Part shown: piece after piece, positions 33,721 to 45,719 of the stretch | Layout: each line of letters begins with the position of its first letter | How positions within the stretch are numbered: position 1 is the stretch's first letter | Source of the DNA: Chara braunii | Lineage: Eukaryota; Streptophyta; Charophyceae; Charales; Characeae | Reading direction: 5' to 3' | DNA length: 64,000 nucleotides | NCBI GenBank assembly: GCA_003427395.1 | Contig: BFEA01000066.1 | Coordinates: forward strand, 3,467,907 to 3,531,906 | Made by a program: the position numbers and the translations under genes | Notes under the pieces: model-generated | What the model was told of the DNA's origin: nothing | What the model saw: the letters and a program-made list of their open reading frames with translations, nothing else | Databases searched by the model: none

Positions 33721-36700
33721 CGGAGAGACTGAAGACTACAAGAGAGAGAGGCGGTTATGTACAGGCGGCGAAAGGGCGGTAACGCGGGGGAAGTGAGTAA
33801 AGTGCACGCGCGGTGGGAGTCAAGAGAGAGAGAGAGGGTTATTCATGTTCGTGTGGTCTTGGTGATGACGTTGGTTCCGAACGAGTCACGAGAGAGGGAC
33901 CAGAATCACTAGGCCACGAAGGTGCAAGGGTCAATGGGCAAGGGCAAAGGGAGAGCAGGACGCAAGCAGTGACGTCCAGAGAGAGAGAGGACGGGAGAGG
34001 ATATGCGTGAGGGTTAGGCATGGAAGAGGGAACGGATCCTCTCCACTACATGTTGATGTCACCCATCTGACTAGTGCAGCGCATCGAAGGGTCTTTCTAC
34101 GTCATTGTTAGCTAACACCATGCTCTCTTTCCTGAAAAAGGAGGCTCCGCGTGCTCTCCTACGCTACTTAGTATGTGACCTGTGAGATGTTGACGACTTC
34201 AAGCGAGCTTGATATGTGCTTGCCAAGCGAAGAGGGGGCACTGTCTCAGGTGAGCGAATGATCAGTACGACGTCTTTTCCGAACAAACAGACGGAGAGGA
34301 GTCGTCGCGTGCGAATGTTGTGTGCGCTGTGCGTGGGCGACTTGTTGACGTCTCCTGTTCATGCAATCTCCGTTTGGGTCCTCCATAAGATGCTCCAACC
34401 AGAAACGGGGTCGGGCATCTCCGAGAGTAGCGTGAGTTAGTGGGGGAGTTCCCAAGGTGGGAGATATAAGAGAGCTAGTTACAAGGCGAGGGCGTATGAG
34501 GCAGCCGTGTGTAGGAGGGTGGCACGGATGATATCCCCTTCTTTCCTTTTGTGAGAACCGTAAAGCTGCATGTGAAGGCGAGAGAGCCATGTGGTAATAG
34601 GTGAAAGTGAAACGAGGGTTGAGAGAGACTAGTAGCTATTCAAATAACGGGAGGAAGCCGGTTTGAGACGTAGCCTTCCTCAGATGGACTCACTAGTCGA
34701 TGTTTTCATCCTCGTCAAGCCATGATAAGGTTTCGGAAGGGAGCGTGATCTGGCGGTAAAGAAGGATGTGGTAACCAGAAAGCCATGGTCTGAGAGAGGT
34801 TAAGAGGGAAGTAATCCAGAGAACTAAGGGGCAGCTAGTTCACTTATGCTACCTGTCGTTGGAATGCTCTCACGCCTAATTCACACTGAAGGGAGAATCT
34901 TGTCTCTTGCTTAGCAACAGATGTAGTTCACTAGGTGCAAGCTTGTGTGTTATTGTTGGCGTCAGCAGAAAACGGAGGTATATCGAGCCTGCCACACGCA
35001 TAACTTATGATAGTCTTGATTAGAGTGGTATCAAGTCCCAGGGAGGACTCGGCGTGATCACCCCGGGTGTTAACGTGTCCAGATGGAAAAGGGGAAGGTG
35101 GACTGGGGGAAGTCTTAAGTATGAGCGTACCCCTGATCTGGCTCGAGTTGTCAGACCTGCCCCCAGAGTATCACTTACGAGAGAGATCATCCTGAATGGC
35201 ATCTCGGAACCTTTCATTCCTAACAGGAGTGGTGGCGATCACGGCGGGGTACTAGTTACTAATGCAGGCAAACGAAGGCTGAGCTCGGAACTGATTTGTA
35301 AATATCTGGTTGTCGAAAAAAAGTCAGTGACCAATTGTTTTATACCGCGTACGTAGTGGGCCTATATCGGATCACGAGATCGTGAAAACAAAGCGTTTAG
35401 GTGAGATCAGACCCAGTGAAACTCACTCAGACAGACGCACAGTTGAAGTCCCTTGTGTACTGTATTCCAACCTTGCTTGAGTAAGTGGAAAAGTCCAAAC
35501 TGTATTGGCTCTTATTGCTTTTGACTTAAGATGGTGGGTGTTTGGTTGACTGAAGGGGCTAATGCATCATCGCCTACTAGCACTTAATTGTTGGCCTTTG
35601 GATGAGCAAGTCAGTGCTGATCATGAAGAAACCAGAGTAACTGAGTTCGCTCTCGTCAATCTGGTTTGGTTGATTGCCAATGATTGGCAACTGGTTTTCA
35701 TTGCTCGACGCTGCTTTGTTGGGCCCTAAAAAACATTGCCAGGCCAATGAAATAAGATTTTGATCACTCACTCTTGATTTCGTTACTGATTCTCTTGTAT
35801 GTGTTTGTCCCTTGGGAAACAGGCTTTCTCTCGTTTATTCTACGAGTGTGTACCTGTTTCCTCTGCATAAGAAAATAGGAGATCTTTCTTAAGATAGGGA
35901 CTGGCGGAGCTCTGACCCTTCGCCTGATGAAACAAAAGAAAGTGATCCTGAGAAAAATCTATTACCTTTTCGCTAAGTACCTTCTTGATGGAGACTGGCG
36001 GACTTGGGTCTTATGCCTAAAGAGAGTAAGACAACAAAAAAAAAATGACTGACAGGTAAAAATGCAAGTAATCTTGTTTCATAGGTTTAATCAATTAATT
36101 GAGTATGGGAAAGGTTTCAGACCACTTGCGGACTGCCTCCTGGAAAGAGCCTAGTGTGGGTCAACTCCGTGTGCAGTAAAAGTGACTCCTTTGACTACTT
36201 CGTGATAGACTCTCTTGATTGGCTCTTACAAATTGAGCCTTAATTCCCCTTGGCAAAGAGTTGTGTGAATCATGCGAGTGGACAGTGGACGATTGCTGTA
36301 CGAGTTGCATCCAACACTAAACATTGAGCATGTCATCAGTTCTTGAAGATTTCTCAAATAAATGATCTGTAGGTCATCATCAACAGTACCTTATGATGTG
36401 TGCGGGAGAAAGTTTGGTACGAGCAACGCCGAACATTGTATATAAGGTGGAACAATCATGAGAGACACCGTGCGGTATTTCTAGATCAAGGCAATTACTA
36501 GCAACACTCGATGTAACGCTTGAGTAAGGGCTCATAACGGAAACTTTGAACTGAGTACGGATAGTGTACTGCCATGCTTTATCGTGAATGTTGTGTCGGC
36601 ATGGTGTGGGGATAAAATCACGTTCACTTTTCTTTCAGAGTAACGAATCAATGATGTTTGTGCTTGGACGCTTTTAAGGAGGTGTATAGGTACAGCTCAA

Positions 36701-38418
36701 GACGCAAAGGGTTCTGTGACATGATGTTTTTCGACAACTCATAGTGGGCATGAGCTTTCATTCCTCAGTTGGCCTGCAAATATTCAAGAGAGATCACAAA
36801 ACCTATTTATTATGGTATGGGATTGTACCTTGGTGTTTTCCATCAATAAGCAAGTCCTTGCCCTGAGTTGAGCTCTTTGTGAGACTAAGACTTAGATGTA
36901 GAGCTAACGGGACATCCCTAGTAAGACACTCATGTGGGCAAAAACATGGATTCCGAGAAAACGGTGAGATAGAGCTTTACGAAGTGTCTTGTAGAAAGGT
37001 CACAGTGCAGACGGCGTGCGTAGCATTCGAAAACAAGTTAATGTTAGTATTAGTCTGCATCGTCCAACCAAAGGTAAGGGTTTTAAGCGAATTGTTTGTA
37101 CCCACCAAGACCAAATAAATGTACCCAGGAAGCGTTTATATGTCTAGTTAACTCGCTCAACTGCTATTCATTTATCTAGTTAACCCTGTTCAACTCTGCT
37201 CAAGCCGGGTACCAGTTTAGACCCGTTTTCAAGAATGCCAGTGCTCTACGACTTTCGGGAGTGTGCATAACTATGGTGAGTATAGTGCATTGGTAAAAGT
37301 TATTTGGCATTCTCCTCACTGGACTGTAAACCAAGGGAGTACTCGTTGCGTCTTGTATAAGTGGGATACTATACCATTTAATGGCAAGCAGAGGTTGCTA
37401 CGAATAACACCCTGACTCGCCACACAGGCTTGTGCTACCATAAATAATGGTTCAAAGCCCGTATTAACCAGAGTCTTGCAGGTCATCTGAGCAAGGACAG
37501 CTGCGAAGGAAGGCTAAGTGTATATTCAAGAGGGTCTGATTGTCAAGAGGTATTTTAGACGCTATTTGGACGAGGTTACTAAGGTGCGCTATCCAACAGT
37601 GTTTCAACTTTGCACGTCAACTGATTCTACCCAGTTTCTAGTCTGAAAGAAAACCAATTGCGTCCAGAGTACTGAATCTATTGAGAAAATAGTTGTGAGC
37701 ATTTCGCAGAGTGTTCCAATGACCGCCTGTTTTGGCAACGCAGATGTCGGGCACCCCGGCCGCATACGAACTGTTATGGGCTCTCGCTGCCAAAACCGGC
37801 AACCTGTTATTGGTGGTAAATTTGAGTGAGCATCCCTGTACGTCTCTCAGACTCCACCTAAGAGCAACTACAACAGGGTCCTGTGGACAAGGATAGGAGA
37901 CTATGGAAAGAAAAAACTGTGTAGGAATGATTTACACTCTCCAATGGGATGAAAGGATGGTTGGGAGGAGGATGCAATCAAGGTCACCCAACACGTTTTA
38001 ACATTAATGAGAAGGAGTGCATTTGAGCTAGTGAAGGGCCAAAAGTTTATTGCATACGTCATCTATTTCTGCGCGACTGGCGGGAATCTGCATAGCAAAC
38101 TCTCAATCATTGAAACCGTAGGCCGAACGAGAGAGGTTATCAATAGTCAACTGTGAGGGTAGAGAGTCTCTCGATAATAACATACATGATGCGGTGAAGG
38201 TGAACTGATAAAGTGGGGAGGCGTTGAGACAGATTGCATTACAACCGTCAGAGTCCAGGCGTGGGAGAAAGTACATAACATTGTTTAAGAGCGTATCAAT
38301 ACCAGGTAAACAATGCATTATCAGGATCCGGTCAGTGAGACAATCGACACAACCGTTTCGCTTGAGACAAAAGACAAATCAGAGAATCGGTCAAAATTTT
38401 GTCGTCACTATCATTCAC
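33721..38418. other. Middle of E2 LTR, no gene seen
   Basis: Short (GA)n runs at 33820-33836 and 33976-33990, and scattered short frames without relatives. Nothing else recognised. Confidence 0.4.
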
Positions 38419-39075
38419 ATGAGTAAAGTTCAGACGTTTCCAGTCAGTGGGTCAGTTTTGGCTGGTCTCAATCAGATAGCTCTCAAGGATGCTTTCTAGT
38501 ATAGATATGTCAATGCAGAGGGATTTAGACGAGAAGACCTGTCAGTTTTTGTTATTCTCACTGAATTTGCAGGAGGTACCATTTATGACTTGAGGGCATA
38601 CTTGAAGAAGGGTAAGGAAACTCATGAACACTTCAACTCAGACTGGATCGCAGCTGCAAGACATTTGAAGGAGAGAGAAAGGGAGCTTGATGAGAATAGT
38701 ATCAGACTGATCCGCAGTTTTTGACCCAAGCTCTACACCGACTACCTCATACCTCCTGTTCCCTTCCCTCTCACAGATGGCTCTAATTAGGGTGACCTGG
38801 TGGATCTAGCCAAGAGGTACATCTCTCCTGCAGTGATTGACTATGAGGCAGTGACTGCGCCTTCAGAGTTTCAGCATCTCAGACGAGGGATCTTCTCTCA
38901 ACCATATCTTCCTCCACTATGGGATAGGTTTTGTGCTATGGTTGATTTCCGTATCATGAGACTCGGGTCAAAATGTTCAGAGCTTCTAGGATTCAGGTGG
39001 CTCTACATCTAGAGACCACAACCTCAGAGAGTACGGAGACATAGCTCGAAGCACAGGAAACACATGACGAAATGA
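38419..39075 (+). pseudogene. LTR-encoded ORF B of E2
   Basis: 219 codons from ATG (MSKVQTFPVSGS), with in-frame stops in the FPY box (TTC TAG TAT, where E1 has TTC CCT TAC), after RLIRSF, at the DGSN-Trp box (TAG) and after RWLYI. Strong similarity to E1 ORF B throughout: GFRREDLSVFVILTEF, YDLRAYLKKGKETHEHF, WIAAAR, VPFPLTDGSN, LAKRYISPAVIDYEAVT, LRRGIFSQPYLPPLWDRFC. Here the YD-R box is complete (YDLRAYL), tying ORF B to the module family of the internal region. Confidence 0.65.
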
Positions 39076-39563
39076 GTGATTGCGTGAATGACCTGGAGGG
39101 ATGAGTAAAGACTCCTGATTAGTGCTGGTCATACTCCTTATGTGTACTCTGTGGATTATTTTGAGTTCTCATTCTTCCCTCATTTATCTTGTATTTGCTT
39201 AAGTCAGTAAGTTTTGCATCTTCAATATTGTTTGTGCTTGATTATCATGTTCTCTGATGATGCTGTAACAATTCTCAAAATCAGTAAATTGGCAAAATTG
39301 ATATATGCACGACACACCCCAGACTTCACGATTGTTACTTGCATGATCTCTGATGTTCCGAATCAAAATAAAAGATTCCTTAGACCAAGACCGGCGAAGA
39401 TCGTAATTGAAGGGTCTCGCTCGAAGTCGGACGCACACAACAGGAAGGGATTTGTTTTAATTAATTAATTTTCTTTATTGCAATCAGCATCCAAATCCTG
39501 GGTGACAGCCTATTGACTTTCTGGTCGCCTGAAGAGGCCCGACTAAAAAAAATGCGACAAAAA

Positions 39564-39601
39564 GGGCAGCGTTGCCCGAGACATGAAAAAAATTCATGTC
39601 T
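39564..39601 (+). promoter_or_regulatory. E2 primer-binding site and leader hairpin
   Basis: GGGCAGCGTTGCCCGAG sits four bases after the LTR end, aligned with the E1 and E3 sites but more diverged from tRNA-Asp. It is followed by the hairpin AGACATGAA..TTCATGTCT (39579-39601), the same structure as in E1 with different bases. Confidence 0.65.
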
Positions 39602-39904
39602 GGAACGAGGCTTGGTCAACATCAACTTCAAGCTTTGATTAGGTCATGAGAACTGTTGACAATGTCTGAATCTTTAGATCAACTCTAACATCTTGAGTGA
39701 GTTATTATTTTATTGGAAGTTTTCAGTCGCTAACTGAGTTTTGTCTCGATATGTGTGAGGTACCACACTGGAATGGAGAAGGAGATTGACTTTACTTATT
39801 GGAGAGGATCCGACTTGATCACATGTATGCCTTACAAGCCCTTGATGTCCTTGAAGAAATGAGAAAGAAGAGAACGAGTCAGAGAGTAAGAAATTCCATC
39901 AAGA

Positions 39905-40297
39905 ATGTTAACTACTGATTCATTGAAAGAGTTCTCAAAATTTACTATTAAAGGGGTATTCCCCTATCAGTATGAACACCGTTGGGCTTACCACTCTGGC
40001 AGTTCAACCATCTATGTAATACTTGCTCACTTCTTGGAGGGAGATATCTATGATATTCATCTTTATGTCAAAAATGAAAACTGCAACGATGGTGTGACCT
40101 TTAACTGGTTATGAAAAATTGTTGTTCAGTCTATCTACGACGAAAAAACAGATTTAATCAAATGAAAGAAGAAAGTGGAATGGGGGTTAATGCTTGTAAC
40201 CTATGAAAAAAATTCAACTCCTCATATTCCTGAGAGCGATTGTAAGAGAAGTAATTGGTTGCCAATAATTAACATGGTATTGAGATGGAAGAAATGA
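39905..40297 (+). pseudogene. FPY module protein (E2, first module)
   Basis: 131 codons from ATG, with in-frame TGA codons after FNWL and after DLIK. It carries GVFPYQYEHRWAYHS, IYVILAHFLEGDIYDIHLYV, VEWGLMLVTYE and SNWLPIINMVLRW. Orthologue of the E1 first module (26056-26469); the same order of ORFs follows. Confidence 0.6.
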
Positions 40298-40329
40298 GAA
40301 GGCGGTCATAATAACAAGAGAAACTTCAA

Positions 40330-40797
40330 CAGACGAAATCAGACAGAGAAGACTGAAATTTGACAGAGGTTCAGGTCCGAGCAAGGAAAAAGTTGAGTGT
40401 CTCATCGGCTCACTGAATGCTTTAAGTGAGAGAGAAGTGTTCCCTTACAAAATTGTCAAGTATGAGTTGGTCGAGAGTGGATGGGAGCAGGAACGATTTT
40501 TTGTCCTGACATTGTACTTTACAGATTTGGACATATATGATGTAAGAATTTATGTTCCTAAAGAAAGGAGTGTTGATGATGTATATGGGAGATGCTGAGG
40601 ATTTGCCGAAGAATTTGTGCTAAAAAGAAAGAAAGACTTGAGAGAGAAAATAAGTGTTTCGTTGGGTCTACTCGGTTTGCAGTCTTTAAGGGATTTCCAA
40701 CTCTTCCTTTGCATGATATTCTATCAAGGAATAACTCGTCAGCTATGATAGATTTTCTATGGAAGGTGAAGAGAGTTCAAGAAGAATACTCTCAATA
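40330..40797 (+). pseudogene. FPY module protein (E2, second module)
   Basis: Orthologue of 25586-26014: KEKVECLIGSLNALSE, REVFPYKIVKYELVESGW, YDVRIYVPKERS, a stop after YGRC, a frameshift near 40620, then RLERENKCFVGSTRFAVF and MIDFLWKVKR. The DGxNW box is eroded to RNNSSAMI. Confidence 0.6.
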
Positions 40798-40944
40798 GCA
40801 AGGATAATTGTGGTAAGAGACAAACTTTATGAAATAACTGGGTCCAATAATCCCTTTGTAATCCTGAGATACGAGACTTGTGTCAATAACAGGGTCCAAT
40901 AATCCCTATGTAATAACTGAGGACGAATAATATTTTAAATTCCA

Positions 40945-41116
40945 GTAGTCAAATTCTTGAACACAGGTAGCTTGGACGTAAGGATTTACGCTCCAGTATG
41001 TCTAGAGAAGGAAGTTGATTATTTTGAATGTCAGTTGAGAGCTTATATCAGTCTTATAAGGAGAAAAGAGAGGCTGGAAAAATTACAGAGGAAAGTAACT
41101 TGGGGAGAAGAATAAG
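40945..41116 (+). pseudogene. FPY module fragment (E2, third module)
   Basis: VVKFLNTGSLDVRIYAPVCL and an RRKERLEKLQRK helix survive. The second half of the YD-R box is present and the N-terminal FPY part is not recognisable. It resembles the E3 module at 58204-58575 (VVKFLDTGEYDMRLYVP). Confidence 0.5.
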
Positions 41117-41344
41117 ACAATTTGAGAGACTCCTTAGTTTTTTAACTACTGATGGCTTTGACGATATGAGAGATTGATCGGCTCTTCTGGAAACCATTAC
41201 CATAGTAGGTAACGCAAGGGAGGGTGACTCACTAGTGATGATAAAGTCCCTACTCTTAAATACTTTTGAATACTAGTTCGAGATCCCTGACTATATTTAT
41301 CATGAGATCTACCTCTCCTGACACTGTTCCTAATGGTCGATAAT
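41117..41344. other. Decayed E2 sequence between module fragment and domain X
   Basis: No continuous frame. Short similarity to module C-terminal parts cannot be excluded. Confidence 0.35.
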
Positions 41345-41632
41345 GCCTAGTACGGTTGAGCAGCTAACATTCGGGGTTGTATTGGAAGGTAGAGTTGTTA
41401 AGACATAAGGAACTCTTCGGATCTCAGACAGAGGTCTCTCTACTTTGGATGACCTTGAGTTTTCGCAACCTTTCTTTGATCGGATGAGAGACTCCGCTCT
41501 AAGAGTCGTCACTGACCAGACTGAGATCAGTTATTTACTGAAGGTAGTAAGAGTGAGAATTACTGAGAGGATATCATATCACTCTTCTAGAGAACAAGTC
41601 TCTCTTGCCAGAAGAATCAACAGCGAATCGTG
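41345..41632 (+). pseudogene. Domain X relative (E2)
   Basis: The frame from ATG (MPSTVEQLTFG) has a TAA after VVKT, then FFDRMRDSALRVVTDQTEIS and REQVSLARR. It aligns loosely to E3 domain X (58798-59133: LMRAAAFRAIMGQTKI, ETILSRQR). After it, HEIIDLTQDFIIRG near 41650 resembles the partial module at 58576-58790 of E3, so the gene order is conserved. Confidence 0.45.
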
Positions 41633-41774
41633 AGCCATGCAATTTGACCATGAGATAATAGATCTGACACAAGACTTTATTATCAGGGGTACTGTGAAAA
41701 GAGTACAGCAGAAGATTGAGTAGGGATGATGAAAAATAACTGATTGAAAATTATATTGGAAGACTGAGAAGAAT

Positions 41775-42117
41775 TTCATGGTCGGTGCGAATACCCTGGT
41801 TTTGACAAGCGACAAAAAATAAGTTTAGTCTAAAGTTTGAGTATACCGCGCGAGTCGCGGCAGTGTCGGTTGTTTATGCGGCTGATGGTTGACTAGAATA
41901 AAGAGTGTGTGGGCGCACGGATTTGAGGTGCGCGTGATCTTTTAATTGTTGATGATTGAAGAGTCGGCGTGATCACCGGCCAAATTTTATTTTCTGATTA
42001 AACTAGTATTAAAATATTATGTCTTGATTGACCGATGCGCTTGCCTGTGATCCGTGCGTACGTGCGGAGGACGACATTGACAACGAGGAGGTTTTGAAGT
42101 GCTTTCAGTAGGCCCGC
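41775..42117 (+). repeat. Fragment of the A/B/C repeat
   Basis: GGTGCGAATACCCTGGTTTT and the following ~330 bp align to copy C 8370-8800 (same orientation) and inverted to A 5030-5280. It truncates E2 on its left and is itself cut by the E3 3' LTR at 42118. Confidence 0.6.
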
Positions 42118-42649
42118 TGTCGCGCCCCCACCGCTTCCAGGGCCTGGTTCGATGTGCCTCCCCGACCGAGTGAAGTGAGTTGGTGGACTGGCAGACTGTC
42201 ACGCAGAATTTTGATAAGTTTTAGAGAAATTATGTAGAAGTGCATTCACAAACAACCTTTGTTATGCAATCGAGTAATCAGGGTTATCCCTCCTGCCAGC
42301 GGCGACACGGCTTAGAGTGAGGCGTTCGGGTTTATCGTCTGCACCTGACCCCGTATAAAGGTCTGACTCAAGGTCACTGGAGTCCCTATTATCCAGGAGT
42401 CCTTCGGGCTGCCTTGATTGTAACTTGTATGATATGAAGAGGAAAATAACATAATATCTCATGCATCATAAAGCAAATAACACTGAAGAACAGGAAGACT
42501 AGAAACCAGACTCTGCAAGAGCATGACTCGAGACACGAGACGGAAGAGTAGTATGTAGAGAGTTCAGGAAGCAGACATAGGAGGTGCTGCAGTCACTGAT
42601 AAATCATAATAATGTCATAATACATCTCAGTGACTAGAAGATACGAGCC

Positions 42650-43099
42650 TCAATCAATGACGACGAGTGGTACCCCCTCATGACTGGGCTCGACTATTTG
42701 GGACTCCGTATCTGGTACACGCTGGTCCTCCTCAGCATTGAGAACCTGAGTGGCTATCGACTTTGGGACCACAAAGCTGATGTCAAAAGATTGCGCAGGG
42801 TCGATCTTGCTGATATATGCGATACATCTCGCCATCTCCTTGTCCGTGACACTTAGGAGGTACAACTCCTCGGCGAGGGAAGTGTTGTCAGTGGCACCAA
42901 TCAAGATCTCAATCCGTTCCTTGTCGTAGATGTAATCATAAGAAACCTCCAGACAATGGTCTCCATAGAGTGGCTTAAGAAAAGCCTGTATAACGAAGTC
43001 TGCTCCCACCAAATGACTGTAGCCATCCCCAAGATATGGGACTGGTCCCTTCCCCCTAGAAGGGTCGGCTACCTCCTCTGACTTGGATCCTCCTGACAT
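42650..43099 (-). CDS. E3 LTR ORF, downstream part
   Basis: An open frame of 149 codons from ATG (MSGGSKSEEVADPSRG), with GPVPYLGDGYSHLVG, FLKPLYGDHCLEVSYDYIYD, IEILIGATDN, YISKIDPAQSFDI and VVPKSIATQVLN. The frame continues upstream past a TGA (LLEGD-stop-FRHY). The same TGA is present in the other LTR copy, so it predates the insertion of E3. No known domain is recognised. Mildly acidic and soluble-looking. It is the last ORF before the LTR end. Confidence 0.5.
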   Translation of the reverse strand: MSGGSKSEEVADPSRGKGPVPYLGDGYSHLVGADFVIQAFLKPLYGDHCLEVSYDYIYDKERIEILIGATDNTSLAEELYLLSVTDKEMARCIAYISKIDPAQSFDISFVVPKSIATQVLNAEEDQRVPDTESQIVEPSHEGVPLVVID

Positions 43100-43238
43100 G
43101 TAATGCCTGAATCAATCACCCTCAAGTAGGTATCGTGCCAAGAGGTAAGCAACCCGTCGTAAGGCTGTCTTCTGCCTGCATCTCACTCCGGTGACCAATG
43201 TCATAAGATGCCCTGGATCTGCTCCAACTCAAGCGTGC
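43100..43238. other. Join between the two E3 LTR ORFs
   Basis: Shared by both LTR copies. Frames shift here, with a readable stretch TALRRVAYLLARYLLEGD. The two ORFs may once have been one. Confidence 0.4.
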
Positions 43239-43904
43239 TCAATCCCTGTGAGTATCCCAGTCAAAATAGTCCCCCAAGTCAACGTCACTCACGCAACAAG
43301 GCTCTTGGTCTGACTCGTCTGTCTCTGACCTCTGTAAGCAGGTGGTAATAGGTATCCCGGATCCGGCCACCTTACTCCTTATCCTCCTGTCTTGACGCCT
43401 TTTTTCCCTGCTGCCACCTCTGCTCAACGGTTTTGGATTACAGCCATCAAAGTCAAAGAGAGCACCACCTAGTGCAAAGGGGACCTGGGGAAACACCACG
43501 TGTAGCCAGTGCTCCCTCTAGTAACTCTCTCTGCAGAAAATATAGTCGGCGATCCGGTCATAGGTGGCTCCCTTTATTCCCTGCCCAGCATCTCTCACGT
43601 GATAAGTGATGACCAATGTGTATCTCGATGTGGGGGACTCGTTAGCCTTAAGGACAAAGCGTTGATGTCCAATGTGTCGATAACAGAACTTCTCAACCAG
43701 CTTACCCCATGTCGGGGCCGTCTCATGTTGAGGAGCAAGCGTGACCAATCTGCAAAGTAAGGTAAAATGCCCCTGGCAAGTGGTTACACCAAACAATGGT
43801 GTCCTGCTGATAAGGGGGAATATCAGCAACTCACGAAAATAACCCAACTCGATAGGGTCGGAGAGGGCAGCACCCCCATAGAACTCCCAGCCAACCGGTG
43901 GCAA
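43239..43904 (-). pseudogene. E3 LTR ORF, upstream part (module-like)
   Basis: One frame with an in-frame TAG after YIFCRESY (the other LTR has TGG there). Visible boxes: KLVEKFCYRHIGHQRF, RYTLVITYHVRDAGQGIKG, YDRIADYIF, VVFPQVPFALGG and LFDFDGCNPKP, then a basic stretch REKRRQDRRIRSK. The order F-x-Y, Y-x-L-V, VPF and DGxN resembles ORF B of E1/E2, and its place near the LTR end is the same, so I infer a distant member of the module family. Confidence 0.45.
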
Positions 43905-44265
43905 TCAACTCAATAGAGAGGCCCGCCTGAATGGGTCTGGCTGGGTAGCGATCAAATTAATATAGGGGCCCGCCTGAATGTGCCCGGCTGAATAGCAATC
44001 AAACTCGATATAGGGACCCGCCTGAATGGGCCCAGCTGAACAGCGCGGCTGAACAGCAGTCAACTCGATATAGGGGCCCGCCTAAATGAGACCGACTGAA
44101 CAGCAACAACTCTATATAGGTGCCCGCCTGAATGGGCACGGCTGAACAGCAATCAACTCGATATAGGGGCCGCCTGAATGGGTCCGCCTTAACAGCCGTC
44201 AACTTGAGATAGGGGCCCGCCTGAATGGGCCCGCCTGAACAACAAACTCGGCAGCCCAACAACTC
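43905..44265. repeat. GGGCCC tandem array (E3 3' LTR)
   Basis: About seven units of ~50 bp: CAATCAACTCGATATAGG, then GGCCCGCCTGAATGGGCC, then GGCTGAACAG. The two GGGCCC words are self-complementary and can pair with each other. The counterpart array is at 61980-62330. Confidence 0.8.
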
Positions 44266-44639
44266 AACATAGCAACATCATATGAGTATCTCCGCAGCGA
44301 GTGGACTAGGATACGAGAACTGGACTGCTAGTATCGTCGCTGTGGAGGACTGATCAACAAAGTGTCATCTACGCAGGGACCAGTTGCAAAATACTTTATA
44401 CATGAACTAGACTGCGCGGATACCGTATGTGCAGGAAAAATAGCATCCGCACAGGGACTTAGATGAATATTGTTCATATAGAGGCTGACCGACAAGAAAT
44501 CAAATCAGCGGTAGTTGGGGCTAGTCATACCGTTAGAGACAACCAGTCATGTCCTCAAGACTAATCACACTAACAGGGCATGCGTCCCCACCCATCATAC
44601 CGGCGGGACGTGCGTTTTAGAATTATCAGAACGTCAGAG

Positions 44640-45600
44640 CACACACTCACATAGCCTACCCGAGCCTTCGCGCACTCATGTAATGATACTGAGCGTGGAC
44701 ACACATGGACGCGCACTCAAATGGCAACACTAAGCTTAGACGCGCATGGGCGCGCACTCAAATACCAGTTCCAAGCTTGGGCGCACGTGGGCGCCCACTC
44801 AAATAGTAAGTTCGAGCCTGGGTACACATGGGCGCACACTCAAATGGCAATGCTGAGCATAGGCACGCATGGGCGCGTACTCAAATAGCAATACTGACCA
44901 TAGGTGCACGTGAGCGCATACTCAAAAGGCATTGTTGAGCTTGGGTGCGCATGGGCGCGCACTCTAACAGCAGTCCCAAACTTGGGCGAGCGTGGCCCCG
45001 CACTTAAATAACAATATCTAGCTTGGGCGCGCATGGGCGCGCACTCAAATAGCAATACCAAGCTCGGGCGCGCATGGGCGCGCACTGTCACATCAATGCC
45101 AAGCTTGGGCGTGCATGGACGCGCACTCTAACAGCAATGCCAAGCTTGGGCGTGCATGGGCGCACACTTAAATAACACTATGCAGCTTGGGCGCGCATGG
45201 ACGCGCACTCGGATAGCAATATCAAGCCAGGGCGAGTATGAGCGTGCACTCAAATAAGAATTTAAAGCTTGGGCGCGCACGGGCGCGCACTCAAATAGCA
45301 ATACCTAGCACGGATGTGCATGGGCGCGCACTCAAATAGTAGTACTGAGACAGGGCGCGCACTCAAACAGCCAAACCGAGACTGGGCGCACACTCAAACA
45401 GCCAAACTGAGACTTGGCGCGCACTCAAACAGCCAAACTGAGACAGGGCGCGCACTCAAATAGTAATACTGAGACCAGGCATGCACTCAGACAACTTGTC
45501 CGGGCCTGGGCGAGCACTCAGACAACTTGCCCGAGCTTGGGCGCGTACTCAGACATCTTGCCTGAGCCTGGACGCGTACTCAGACAAACTCGCCCGGGCG
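44640..45600. repeat. GGGCGCGCATGGGCGCGC tandem array (E3 3' LTR)
   Basis: About eighteen units of ~55-60 bp, then shorter ~35-bp ones. Each has GGGCGCGC (often twice, separated by AT), then ACTCAAATAGCAATACC and AAGCTT. GCGCGC words can pair across ATGG. Short frames on both strands are by-products of the repeat. The counterpart is at 62720-63600. Confidence 0.85.
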
Positions 45601-45719
45601 GGAATTCACACTGGTGTGTGAATTCTCGCCCGGGTGTATGGTCATGAATTGGCAAAGACCTTCGATGGGACAACCCTCAATGGGGTGCACGTTGGCTCTC
45701 AGAATGGATAACAAGGTTC

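Larger units (their letters stand above)
33062..39559 (+). mobile_element. E2 long terminal repeat (promoter to 3' end)
   Basis: Inverted relative of the E1 LTR. It starts at the TATA box and ends in CGACA at 39559, four bases before the primer-binding site. The transcribed LTR part is ~6.5 kb. ORF A and ORF B counterparts lie at the two ends; the middle is not alignable by eye. Confidence 0.65.

Noticed and set aside
25200-41200. One perfect ~16 kb palindrome around 33 kb
   Set aside because: Only the coding and end parts match in reverse; the middles do not align, so two separate elements in opposite orientation explain it better.
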